A stretch of 52,411 nucleotides of DNA, from positions 1 to 52,411 of the forward strand of contig JAIEQJ010000088.1 of assembly GCA_019747815.1 (NCBI GenBank), read 5' to 3'. The stretch is from Hyphomonadaceae bacterium. GTDB taxonomy: Bacteria > Pseudomonadota > Alphaproteobacteria > Rhizobiales > Hyphomicrobiaceae. Both the position numbers and the translations under genes were made by a program. The notes below the pieces were generated by a model. The model was not told where the DNA came from. It ran no database searches and saw nothing but the letters and a program-made list of their open reading frames with translations. This document shows positions 9,383 through 17,724 of the stretch, piece by piece. The stretch's first letter is position 1. Every line of letters starts with the position of its first letter.

Positions 9383-9997
9383 CTACGGAGCTATGCGGCC
9401 GAGCCGGATCGCCTGGCGGACGAGCACGGCAACGCTCGGCGCCTGCATCTTGTCCATGATCTGGACGCGGTAGCTCTCGACGGTGCGGATGCTGATGCCG
9501 AGCCGTGCCGCGATCGCCGCGCTCGTGAAGCCCTGCACCACCAGGTCCATCACCTCGATCTCGCGCGGCGTCAGCCGGTCCATCTGCTGGCGCATGTCGC
9601 CCAGCGACTGCTCGCGCGCCAGCTCGTTGAAGGCGCGCGCCAGGCTCCGATTGATGGCCGCCAGAAGCTGCGCGTCGTCCACCGGCTTCTCGATGAAATC
9701 CTCTGCGCCCGCCTTGATGGCCGCCACCGCCATGGGCACGTCGGCATGGCCCGAGATGAGCACCACGGGAAGGGGCACGTTGCGGCGGGCAAGCTCGCGC
9801 ACGAGCTCGATGCCGTCCATACCCGGCATGCGCACGTCGGCCACGACGCAGCCGGTCCTCGCCTGCGACAGCGTCTGCACGAAGGCATCGGCCGATTCGA
9901 AGGTCTCGACGCTGTAGCCGAAGACCTGCAGCATCTCTGCCAGGGCATGGCGTACGGCCTGCTGGTCGTCGATGATGAAAATCGTCGGCGTGCTCAT
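9383..9997 (-). CDS. FixJ/NarL-type response regulator
   Basis: Two-component transcription regulator, 204 residues from ATG 9997; a TTG two codons upstream is an alternative. The receiver domain shows the acidic pocket (IDDQQ), phospho-acceptor D54 in VVADVRMPGMDG, SGHAD and the conserved Lys in FIEKPVDD. The C-terminal LuxR-type helix-turn-helix spans LTPREIEVM through GISIRTVESYR. This receiver/effector arrangement is that of FixJ. The start lies 2 nt after the kinase stop codon, so the pair is translationally coupled. Target genes are unknown; no FixK-type box was found in the window. Confidence 0.9.
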   Translation of the reverse strand: MSTPTIFIIDDQQAVRHALAEMLQVFGYSVETFESADAFVQTLSQARTGCVVADVRMPGMDGIELVRELARRNVPLPVVLISGHADVPMAVAAIKAGAEDFIEKPVDDAQLLAAINRSLARAFNELAREQSLGDMRQQMDRLTPREIEVMDLVVQGFTSAAIAARLGISIRTVESYRVQIMDKMQAPSVAVLVRQAIRLGRIAP

Positions 9998-9999
9998 GC

Positions 10000-11709
10000 T
10001 CAAGTCCCGGCCTGCAACGGCAGTGAGAAGCGGAATTCGGTCGTTCCATTTTGGCTGGACTGTAGCCAGATGCGGCCGCCGTGCGCATGCACAATATTGG
10101 CGCAGATGGACAGGCCGAGGCCGATGCCGTCCGTTTTCGAGGACGACAGCGGCGCGAACAGGGTGTCCTCGGCCGGCACGCCGGCGCCGTTGTCGATGAC
10201 GCTGATCTCCACCGCCGTCCCCTGATCCGCCAGATGCGCGCGAACGTGGATGTGGCCGTCGGACCGGCGGGTCTCGGCGATGGCATCCATGGCATTGCGA
10301 ACGAGATTGAGAACCACCTGCTGCAGCTGGATGCGGTCGCCGAAGATGGAGGGCAAGGGCTCGGCAATCTCAAGGTCGATGCGGGTGTGATGGGTGGCGG
10401 CCTCGGGCCGGGCCAGAACGAGCGCATCGTCGAGGATGGTGTGCACATTGAGCGTGCTGAAATGCGGCTGGCCGCGACGCAGGAATTCACGCATGCGGCG
10501 CACCACGCCGCCGGCATGGTCGATCTGCACAACGAGAGCGGAGAGATTGGTGCTGACGCGCTCGATATCGGCGCTGGGCGAGCGCAGTATCTGCTGTGCC
10601 GAGCGTGCCAGTGCGCGTGCCGCGGTCATCGGCTGGTTGATCTCGTGGGCAAGCGCAGAGGCCATGCCGCTCACCATGTTCAGCCGCGCCGCGCGGGCCG
10701 CCTCCTGCCGACTCTCCTTCAGGCGCGCTTCGGCCAGGCGTGCGGCCAGATCGGCCTCGCGCCGCTCGCTGACGACCACGCCGACCAGCAGCCCCGTCAT
10801 GGTCAGGACGAACATGACGATCTGGAACTCAGTGAACGCCGCCGCGTCGTAGCCATAGGTCTTGAGCAGGGCCACGAGCCCGAGCTGCGTGGCAGCGAGC
10901 GCCAGGCAGGAGCCATCCATGCCGTGTCGGACGGCAACGGCGACGACGGGAAGGAACAGCAGGGAGACATATTTGTAGTCGTTGGAGCGATCGCTGCCGA
11001 CGATCATCCACAGGGCAAATCCGGTGGCTGCGATGAACAGGACGATTTCGAGGATGAGCGGCTTGGACACCGTGTGCGACAGCTCCCGCCATCGTCCCGC
11101 CAGGCGCAGCAGCAGCGGCGTCACCACCGCGATGCCGATGACGTCGCCCACGAACAACGGCAGCGCAGACTTGGGCAGATCGCTGATGTCGAGCTCGTTG
11201 GTGATGAGCAGAAGCAGCGCGAGCAAGACGGCAACGACGGCGGCGCCCACCACACCAGCAGCCAGGAGCACCAGCACGTCGCGCACGTGCCGCAGGCCGA
11301 CGTCGAGGCGCAGATAATCGCGTGCGAGCACCGCAGCACCCGTGTAGCTCGCGGCCACAACGGCGGCGATCGCCAGGATCACCGGCCAGGCAAGGCCGGT
11401 GTGCAGCACGAAGATTTCGGCGACCAGCACGCCAATGAACAGCACGAGGCCATAAGCGGTGCCCTTGAGGACGATCATGCCGAACGCGACGCCGAGACCG
11501 GGGTTCCAGGGGGTCACCGGCACGCCCTTGTGCTCGTGAATGAAGCTCATCCATTCGAGTGCGACATAGACGAGGACCAGGGCGCCGGCGGCCATGACAT
11601 CGGGCGCACGGATGCTGCGAGCGAGCGTCAGGAGCGCGCGCCCGCCCTCGCCGTCCGCAAGCTGCTTCGACAGGGCCCGAATACTGAACATCGTCCCATG
11701 AGGTCGCAT
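10000..11709 (-). CDS. MASE1-domain sensor histidine kinase (FixL-like transmitter)
   Basis: A 569-residue inner-membrane kinase. Residues about 38-315 form eight or so hydrophobic segments with the pattern of a MASE1 sensor (including VTPWNPGLGVAFG). There is no PAS or heme-binding domain, so it is not an oxygen-sensing FixL. The transmitter has the phospho-acceptor H355 in ALAHEINQPMTAAR, the N-box (NLVRNAMDAI), the G1 box (DNGAGVP) and the G2 box (GIGLGLSI). The HEINQP form of the H-box is that of the FixL/DctB group. The ligand is unknown. An internal ATG at 11691 is a possible shorter start. Confidence 0.9.
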   Translation of the reverse strand: MRPHGTMFSIRALSKQLADGEGGRALLTLARSIRAPDVMAAGALVLVYVALEWMSFIHEHKGVPVTPWNPGLGVAFGMIVLKGTAYGLVLFIGVLVAEIFVLHTGLAWPVILAIAAVVAASYTGAAVLARDYLRLDVGLRHVRDVLVLLAAGVVGAAVVAVLLALLLLITNELDISDLPKSALPLFVGDVIGIAVVTPLLLRLAGRWRELSHTVSKPLILEIVLFIAATGFALWMIVGSDRSNDYKYVSLLFLPVVAVAVRHGMDGSCLALAATQLGLVALLKTYGYDAAAFTEFQIVMFVLTMTGLLVGVVVSERREADLAARLAEARLKESRQEAARAARLNMVSGMASALAHEINQPMTAARALARSAQQILRSPSADIERVSTNLSALVVQIDHAGGVVRRMREFLRRGQPHFSTLNVHTILDDALVLARPEAATHHTRIDLEIAEPLPSIFGDRIQLQQVVLNLVRNAMDAIAETRRSDGHIHVRAHLADQGTAVEISVIDNGAGVPAEDTLFAPLSSSKTDGIGLGLSICANIVHAHGGRIWLQSSQNGTTEFRFSLPLQAGT

Positions 11710-11997
11710 CTCTGCGCCCCGGATTCAAGAACTCAAGCATGGGTTATGCCCATCCGCTCGCCCTCGCCCTGGCCCTGGCCGCAGCCACGCCGGCCGGCGG
11801 CGTTCGGTTGTCTGCAGAATGCCGAAGGGGAGGCCGTCGTCTCGGGATCGGATTTGGGCGCCGAGCCTGCCTGCCAAGTGCCCGACAGCACCCTGGGCGA
11901 GGCGCCTGGAACCTTTGGCGGTGCTGCGAATTGAGTTTGGTGTCGCCCCAAAGGTCGGCATCGCCACGGACAGTCCCGATTTGCGACCGGAGTGTGG

Positions 11998-13083
11998 ATG
12001 GCCCATCCAAAGGACGAGCGCACGCAGCTCCCAACCCACGGCGCTGCCGTGCTGCCCAGCGTCAAGGTCGACAGCTACAACCTGGAAATCGAGGACGAGG
12101 AAGGCTTCCTGGGCGACAAGGCCAGCAGGGCCGCGTTCTGGGAGATTCTCGACAAGTGGCGCAAGCCGCTGCAGGAGCTGGATCAGGACCCTTTGGGCGA
12201 CCGTCCCAGCGCGGAGGTGAGCAAGAAGAAGCTTGCAGTCCTGCTGGCTGAGGGCGAGCCAGAGGCGGCCGGGCTCGTGCAAAGCGCGATCGAGGACTTC
12301 GCCCAGCAGCTTGCCTTGGTCATCCGGCGCTTTCTGCGCCTCAAGGCATGGCGCGACACCGAATGCCTGGTCGTCGGCGGCGGGTTCAGCGGCAGCCGCA
12401 TCGGCGAGCTTGCCGTCGGCCGGGCGGGTCTCATTCTGAAGGCGGACAATATCGATGTCGATCTGGAGTTGATCCGCGGCGACCCGGATGAGGCGGGTCT
12501 GCTCGGCACCGCCCACCTCCTGCCGGCATGGATGCTCAAGGGCTATGAGGGCATCCTGGCCGTCGACGTGGGCGGCACCAACATCCGCACCGGTGTTGTG
12601 GAGCTCAATCTGAAGAAGGCGACTGACCTCTCCAAGGCCCGCGTCGTGCAGTCCGAGCTGTGGCGGCATGCCGACGAGGAGGTGACGCGCGACGACGCCG
12701 TGCGGCGCCTGGCAGGTATAATCGACGGGATGCTGGCGTGGGGACGCAAAGCCAAGGTCCCCCTGGCGCCGGTGATCGGCATCGGCTGCCCCGGCGTCAT
12801 TCACGAGGACGGCTCGATCGCACGCGGGGCGCAGAATCTGCCGGGCAACTGGGAGAGCAGCCGGTTCAATCTTCCCCGTTCCATCGCCGAGGCAGTGCCG
12901 CGCATTGGCGATCACGAGACGCTAGTGGTCATGCACAACGACGCCGTGGTGCAGGGCCTGAGCGAGCTGCCCTTTGTCAAGGATCGCACACACTGGGGCG
13001 TCCTCACCATCGGCACCGGCCTCGGCAATGCGCGTTTCACCAACCGGCGGGGCGGCAAATCCCAAACACCCAGGCGGGGTTAG
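11998..13083 (+). CDS. ROK-like sugar kinase/regulator with permuted domain order
   Basis: A 361-residue protein of the ROK/hexokinase fold. The ATG at 11998 has GGAG at good spacing. Conserved ROK motifs are present but in an unusual order. The part normally near the C-terminus comes first: ECLVVGGGFS around 123-131 and DEAGLLGTAHL around 164-174. Then follow the phosphate-1 motif D190-V-G-G-T194, IGIGCPG (260-266), the catalytic ND of HNDAVVQG (314-315) and TIGTGLG (338-343), after which the protein ends. The zinc motif CxCGxxGC is absent. The N-terminal 60 residues have no recognised motif. It is probably an ASKHA-fold kinase; substrate unknown. Confidence 0.75.
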   Translation: MAHPKDERTQLPTHGAAVLPSVKVDSYNLEIEDEEGFLGDKASRAAFWEILDKWRKPLQELDQDPLGDRPSAEVSKKKLAVLLAEGEPEAAGLVQSAIEDFAQQLALVIRRFLRLKAWRDTECLVVGGGFSGSRIGELAVGRAGLILKADNIDVDLELIRGDPDEAGLLGTAHLLPAWMLKGYEGILAVDVGGTNIRTGVVELNLKKATDLSKARVVQSELWRHADEEVTRDDAVRRLAGIIDGMLAWGRKAKVPLAPVIGIGCPGVIHEDGSIARGAQNLPGNWESSRFNLPRSIAEAVPRIGDHETLVVMHNDAVVQGLSELPFVKDRTHWGVLTIGTGLGNARFTNRRGGKSQTPRRG

Positions 13084-13170
13084 GCCGTGTCGTGGGGCAT
13101 GCGCCTGGAATGATGCGTGTCCTCATGATCAAATGCTGGCGACATGTGACCTGCACACGGGAGGCCAGCC

Positions 13171-13803
13171 ATGATCGAAGTCCACCATCTCAACAATTCC
13201 CGCTCGCAGCGCATCCTGTGGCTGCTCGAGGAGCTCGGGATGGACTACGAGATCGTGCACTACCAGCGCGATCCCGTCACACGCCTGGCTCCTCCGGCCA
13301 TCAAGGCCGTGCATCCGCTTGGCAAGTCGCCCGTCATCCGCGATGCCGGCCTCGTGGTCGCGGAGTCGGGCACGATCGTGGAATATCTCGTCGGCCGGTA
13401 CGGCAACGGGCGGCTGGCGCCGGCGGCCGACTACAAATCGGCCGACTATGTTGCGTATCTGCATTGGCTGCATTTCGCCGAAGGCTCGGCCATGCTGCCC
13501 TTGCTGCTCAAACTGTATGTGAGCCGATTGAAGGAGGCGGGCGCCCCCCTTGCTCCGCGCATCGAGAGCGAGATCAAGAACCACTTCGACTACATGAGCG
13601 CGGCCCTCGGCGATCGCGACTATTTCGTTGCCAATACCTTCTCGGCCGCCGACATCCAGCTCTCGTTTGTGCTCGATGCGGGCGGCGCGCGCGGTCCCTT
13701 GCAGGACTATCCCAATCTGGTGCGCCTCGATGAGCGCCTGCGCGCCCGTCCCACCTACAAGCGCGCCATCGAGCGCGGCGGGCCCTATGAGCTCGGGCGA
13801 TAG
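13171..13803 (+). CDS. Glutathione S-transferase
   Basis: A 210-residue cytosolic GST. The N-terminal thioredoxin-like domain (about 1-80) includes the Ser-rich active-site start (LNNSRSQRILWLLEEL), the cis-proline stretch GKSPVIRD and the glutathione-binding VVAESGTIVEYL. An all-helical C-terminal domain follows, with the N-capping motif FSAADIQLSF near residue 155. A GGGAGG ribosome site precedes ATG 13171. It is separated from the upstream ROK-like gene by 87 bp and stands apart from the minus-strand reductase behind it. The natural substrate cannot be inferred. Confidence 0.9.
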   Translation: MIEVHHLNNSRSQRILWLLEELGMDYEIVHYQRDPVTRLAPPAIKAVHPLGKSPVIRDAGLVVAESGTIVEYLVGRYGNGRLAPAADYKSADYVAYLHWLHFAEGSAMLPLLLKLYVSRLKEAGAPLAPRIESEIKNHFDYMSAALGDRDYFVANTFSAADIQLSFVLDAGGARGPLQDYPNLVRLDERLRARPTYKRAIERGGPYELGR

Positions 13804-13855
13804 CGTGCAGCACCGGCCGGTGCCGACCGCCCTGCAGCGGCTGCGGAGCAACGCC

Positions 13856-14875
13856 TCAGGCGTGCCGCTGCGCGGGCGTCGAGCGGAAGGCGGGATGCCG
13901 ACGCCACAGATCTTCGAGCGCCCGGATCGCCGGCGCGGGCAGCGGCCCCATCCCGACAGCGCCGAGCGCTGCATCGAGGTGCCAGGTCTCCCCGATCCCG
14001 ACGACGATGGTCGAAAGGAGCGGGCAGGCGAGGCCGAACCGCAGCGCGGCCTGGGCTCCTGTTCCATACTGCGGCCCGAGCGTGTCCCACGCCGCTCTGG
14101 CGCGCGCCTCTTCCGCCGCGTCCTCGGCATTGGCGGTGATGGCAAGCTCGCGGCCGTGGCGCTGGCTCGAGGCGAGGTGGCCGGCCGCAAAGATGCGGAT
14201 GCCCATCACGCCCATGTCCTGGGCCGCGCAGCGAGGGAGCAGGCCGTCGAAATCGGTTGAGGTCCAGCCCGGACCGGCGCTCGCCATCGCCGTCGGATTG
14301 ATGAAATTGTAGTAGACCTGCGCCGCATCGAACCGTCCGCTGTCGATCACCTGGTGCAAAGCTGCGGGGTCGCCCAATCCGGTCAGGCCGATCCAGTCGC
14401 ACAGACCTTGCGCGCGCAGCTTGTCCATGATGTCGGCGATGCCGCCTGGTCCCAGCACCTCGCGCGCGGTCAAGCTGCGCCTGTCCCGCCCTCTCGCGGC
14501 CTCTGCAACCACGCGGCTGTGCAGAAAGAGCAGAGGGACCGACTGGAGGCCAAGCCGCCGCAGGCTGGCCGCGACGGAGCGCTCGATCTGCCCTGCAAAG
14601 TCGCCAGCCGACGTGTCGATGTTGAATTTGGTCGAGATGCGCGGCCGCCTTGCCTTGGCCACGCCGGGCAGCCAGCTGCCGATCACGGTTTCCGAGACGC
14701 CGTTGCCGTAGAGGGCGGCCGTATCGATCCAATCGATGCCGGCGTCCAGCGCCCGGTCAAGTGTGGCCGTGCGCTCCGGCTCCGAGCCGCGGATCAGCAG
14801 TCCGCCGACCCAGCCGCCGCCGAAGGTGAGCGCAGGCACCTCAAGCCCCGTTCTGCCGAACCGTCGCCGGTGCAT
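13856..14875 (-). CDS. Aldo/keto reductase
   Basis: NAD(P)H-dependent oxidoreductase of the aldo/keto reductase superfamily, 339 residues. The start at 14875 (MHRRRFGRTGLEVPAL) has AAGGAGGG upstream. The catalytic tetrad is visible: D51 and Y56 (WIDTAALYGNG), K83 (ISTKFN) and H119 (LFLHSR). Closest by feel to the L-fucose/D-threo-aldose dehydrogenase-like subgroup, but the substrate is not certain. It is convergent with the GST gene (52-bp gap) and divergent from the methyltransferase gene at 15103. Confidence 0.88.
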   Translation of the reverse strand: MHRRRFGRTGLEVPALTFGGGWVGGLLIRGSEPERTATLDRALDAGIDWIDTAALYGNGVSETVIGSWLPGVAKARRPRISTKFNIDTSAGDFAGQIERSVAASLRRLGLQSVPLLFLHSRVVAEAARGRDRRSLTAREVLGPGGIADIMDKLRAQGLCDWIGLTGLGDPAALHQVIDSGRFDAAQVYYNFINPTAMASAGPGWTSTDFDGLLPRCAAQDMGVMGIRIFAAGHLASSQRHGRELAITANAEDAAEEARARAAWDTLGPQYGTGAQAALRFGLACPLLSTIVVGIGETWHLDAALGAVGMGPLPAPAIRALEDLWRRHPAFRSTPAQRHA

Positions 14876-15102
14876 GGGTTCGCCCTCCTTCGCGCGGGCC
14901 CGGGGTTGCGCGATCGCGGCATCGCCCGTAGGAACCTCGGGATGCACGCCGGCCCGGCAGTGTGCGCGATATGTACCCACGCCTTTCGCGTTCATGCAAT
15001 CCGCCTGGCGTTGTCCACGATCCCAACACCGTGGCTCTGCTATTTGACGTGGCGGGCCGGGTGTCGGACCCTGCGAAACTGCGAATCCTGCAAGGCCTGA
15101 CG

Positions 15103-16068
15103 ATGGCGAGCAATCCGGAACGCGCAAGTTCAGTTGAGGGTGCCGGACGGGCGACTGCGTCGGGCCTCTGCCTGCGCGTCGTCGCGACGGCCGGCTTTGC
15201 CGACTATGCGCTGCTCGACTGTGGCGACGGCCGCAAGCTCGAGCGCTTCGGCCGCTTCACGGTGGAGCGGCCCGAGCCGCAAGCGCTCTGGCGGCCGGTG
15301 CTGGAGCCCGGTCAATGGCTGCGGGCAGACGCCACCTTCAAGAGCACGGCCGCCGAAGAGGACGGCGAGGGCGGGCGCTGGCGCCAGAACAATCCGCTGC
15401 CGGACATGTGGCCCGTCCGCGTGCTCGGCGTCACGGCGCTGTGTCGGCTGACCGCCTTCCGCCATTTGGGCCTCTTCCCTGAGCAGCTGCCGCACTGGCA
15501 ATGGATGCTGGAGTGGTTGCGCGGCGTACGCGACAAGCCCGCCCGCGTGCTCAATCTTTTCGCCTACACGGGCGCGGCCTCGCTCCTGGCGGCCGGCGCC
15601 GGGGCGGAGGTGACCCACGTCGACGCCTCCAAGAAGGCGATCGCGTGGGCCAAGCAGAACCAAGCCGCCTCGAAGCTCGGCGCGGCGCCGATCCGCTGGA
15701 TCCTCGATGACGCCCGCAAGTTCGCGGCGCGCGAGGTGCGACGAGGCAAGAGCTATCACCTGATCCTCATCGATCCGCCCAAGTTCGGGCGGGGCCCCGA
15801 GGGCGAGGTGTGGGACGTGTTCACGCATCTGGCGCCGCTCCTGCGCGACTGTGCGATGCTGCTGGCGCCCGGCCCGGCAGCCCTGGTGCTCACCACGTAC
15901 GCGATCCGTGCATCGGCGCTGGCGACCGACGGCCTCGTGCGCGAATGCCTGGCTCAGCGCCGCGGCGCGTGCGAGAGCGGCGAGCTTGCCGTGATCGAGC
16001 AAGCCGGGGGGCGACTGCTGCCGACCTCATTGTTCACCCGCTGGACCAGCGATGACGCCACGCACTGA
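15103..16068 (+). CDS. Class I SAM-dependent (RlmI/RlmK-like) methyltransferase
   Basis: A 321-residue predicted RNA methyltransferase. The SAM-binding motif I is VLNLFAYTGAASLLAAGAGAE, followed by the acidic loop VTHVDASKKAI, a motif with the DDARKF signature, and LILIDPPKFGRGP, the DPPKF motif typical of the RlmI/RlmK class. The N-terminal part (about 20-120) is a small beta-rich domain. The start at 15103 removes an upstream extension of low-quality sequence. The gene overlaps the following SpoU gene by 17 nt, so the two are coupled and probably both modify rRNA or tRNA. Confidence 0.82.
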   Translation: MASNPERASSVEGAGRATASGLCLRVVATAGFADYALLDCGDGRKLERFGRFTVERPEPQALWRPVLEPGQWLRADATFKSTAAEEDGEGGRWRQNNPLPDMWPVRVLGVTALCRLTAFRHLGLFPEQLPHWQWMLEWLRGVRDKPARVLNLFAYTGAASLLAAGAGAEVTHVDASKKAIAWAKQNQAASKLGAAPIRWILDDARKFAAREVRRGKSYHLILIDPPKFGRGPEGEVWDVFTHLAPLLRDCAMLLAPGPAALVLTTYAIRASALATDGLVRECLAQRRGACESGELAVIEQAGGRLLPTSLFTRWTSDDATH

Positions 16069-16885
16069 GCCGCGCGGGGCCCCGCGCGCGATCACCAGCC
16101 TGCAGAACGAGAAGGTGAAGCTCATCCGTGCGCTGGAGATGCGCAAGGTGCGGCGCGAGACCGGCCTGTTCGTTGCGGAGGGTGCCTCCGTGCTGGTCAT
16201 GGCGCGTGACGCAGGGTGGGCTCCCAAGATTTTCGTGTTCCTGACGGGCAGCGCCGCCGGCGGCGTCCACCGCGACCTGTTGCGCTGGGCCCAGGCGGCG
16301 GGTGCGGAGTGTCTGGAGGTGTCCGAGGCGGTGCTCGGCAAGCTGGCGGCCAAGGACAACCCTCAGACCATGCTGGCCGTCTTCGAGCAGCGCTGGCTCT
16401 CCGCACCCGCGTCCGGTCACGTGGGCAGGCAGGATCTGTGGGTGGCGCTGGAAGGCGTGCGCGATCCCGGCAACCTCGGCACCATCATCCGCACCGTTGA
16501 TGCTGTGGGCGGCAGCGGCGTGGCGCTGATTGGCAACAGCGTCGACCCCTACCACCGCGATGCCGTGCGCGCCACCATGGGCTCCATCTTCCATGTGCCG
16601 CTGGCACGGATGACGGAAGAGGAGGCTCTAAGCTGGCTGCCGCGCTGGCCGGGAGATACGATCGGCACCCATCTCGGTGCAACCGAGGATTTTCGCGCCG
16701 GCGGCTATCGCTTGCCGGCGCTTCTCGTCATGGGTAGCGAAGGGCCGGGCCTGTCGGCCGAGCTGAGCGCCGCCTGCACACGCCGCGTCAAGATTCCGAT
16801 GGCCGGCCGGCTCGATTCTCTCAACCTCGCCGTAGCGACGGGATTGATGCTCTACGAGATCGCCAGGGACCGGCTGCGGCTCTGA
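16052..16885 (+). CDS. TrmH/SpoU-family RNA 2'-O-methyltransferase
   Basis: A 277-residue SPOUT-class enzyme. The N-terminal substrate-binding domain (about 10-105) contains QNEKVKLIRAL and RRETGLFVAEG, as in 23S rRNA methyltransferases of the RlmB/TsnR type. The C-terminal knot domain has the three SPOUT motifs: EGVRDPGNLGTIIRT with its catalytic Arg, MGSEGPGLS, and IPMAGRLDSLNLAVATGLMLYE, where the knot closes over SAM. The start codon lies inside the end of the preceding gene. The exact target nucleotide is not readable. Confidence 0.92.
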   Translation: MTPRTEPRGAPRAITSLQNEKVKLIRALEMRKVRRETGLFVAEGASVLVMARDAGWAPKIFVFLTGSAAGGVHRDLLRWAQAAGAECLEVSEAVLGKLAAKDNPQTMLAVFEQRWLSAPASGHVGRQDLWVALEGVRDPGNLGTIIRTVDAVGGSGVALIGNSVDPYHRDAVRATMGSIFHVPLARMTEEEALSWLPRWPGDTIGTHLGATEDFRAGGYRLPALLVMGSEGPGLSAELSAACTRRVKIPMAGRLDSLNLAVATGLMLYEIARDRLRL

Positions 16886-16903
16886 GGCGGCCACGGGCGG
16901 CAC

Positions 16904-17374
16904 TCAGGCGGGCGGCACCATGCTGTTGGGGTTGCGCTGCACCGACATCGGGTCGTCCGATCGGCGCGACTTGCCTTCGAAATAGGCGCCTTGCTCGATC
17001 ACCAGCGACTTGTGGAACACGTCACCTTCGATCCGGCTCGCAGCCTGGAACGTCACGCTGTTGCCGCGGATGGAGCCTTGCACGTTGCCGCGGATGATGA
17101 TCTCGTCGGCAATCAGCGCACCGGTGATCATCGCCTGCTCGCCCACCACGATGCGGTTGGCTTGGATATCGCCCTGCACCTCGCCGTCGACCTGGATTTC
17201 CCCGCTCGAGTCCAGATTGCCGGTGATCGTCAGGTCGGCGCCGATGACCGAGGCTGCGCCGGTTGCGCGCCTGGGCTGTGTCGGTCTCGCGCCCGGGAGG
17301 CGCGGCGGTCCGTTGCGCGGCCCCGGCATGCCGGGGTCTGCCGGGGCGCCGCCTTCAGGCTTCCTGGTGAACAT
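16904..17374 (-). CDS. Bactofilin
   Basis: A 156-residue bactofilin, a nucleotide-free self-polymerising cytoskeletal protein. The start at 17374 (MFTRKPEGG) has GGAGG 8 nt upstream. A Pro/Gly/Arg-rich disordered N-terminus (about 1-40) is followed by the beta-helix core: VIGADLTITGNLDSSGEI, VDGEVQGDI, IVVGEQAMITGALIADEI, IRGNVQGSI, KSLVIEQGAYFEG. The repeated G-(hydrophobic) rungs are characteristic. A short disordered tail ends at PPA. In relatives, bactofilins position cell-wall enzymes or shape stalks. It is convergent with the SpoU gene and divergent from the AsmA-like gene. Confidence 0.93.
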   Translation of the reverse strand: MFTRKPEGGAPADPGMPGPRNGPPRLPGARPTQPRRATGAASVIGADLTITGNLDSSGEIQVDGEVQGDIQANRIVVGEQAMITGALIADEIIIRGNVQGSIRGNSVTFQAASRIEGDVFHKSLVIEQGAYFEGKSRRSDDPMSVQRNPNSMVPPA

Positions 17375-17724
17375 CGAACCGCGCCTCCGAACTGCTTGCT
17401 CTCGCACGGCTGCGCAACGCCGAGGCGTCCGTCCGTGCTCCCTCGATCGGGCGCCGATGCGCCGATGCGATGGTCCCTCTTAGCATGGATCGCGCGGGCC
17501 GCCATAGACCCTGTTGGCAGGCGGCTGGGTGCCTTCCTTTGGTCGCTTTTTGCGCTCACTTGTGCCTCGTGGACTTGTGTGCGCAGTTCCTTAAAGATGC
17601 CGAGTCTTGAGCCCCGGAGGCCGGCGTTGCGCTGGGTTGCGTCGACGGTTGCTTCGACGGTTGCTGTGGCAGCGTCCGGACAGCAAAGCGAGCAGCAGGA
17701 GAGGGTCGCCGGTCGGCACGCGGG
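17375..17724. other. Intergenic region between bactofilin and AsmA-like genes
   Basis: A 350-bp divergent gap with no supported gene. It contains the bactofilin ribosome site and a short direct repeat (CGACGGTTGCTTCGACGGTTGC) around 17642-17663. No terminator or clear promoter was recognised. Confidence 0.5.

Noticed and set aside
10081-11934. 617-codon plus-strand frame
   Set aside because: Antisense shadow of the MASE1 kinase; composition rich in H, D, Q, R and no family pattern.
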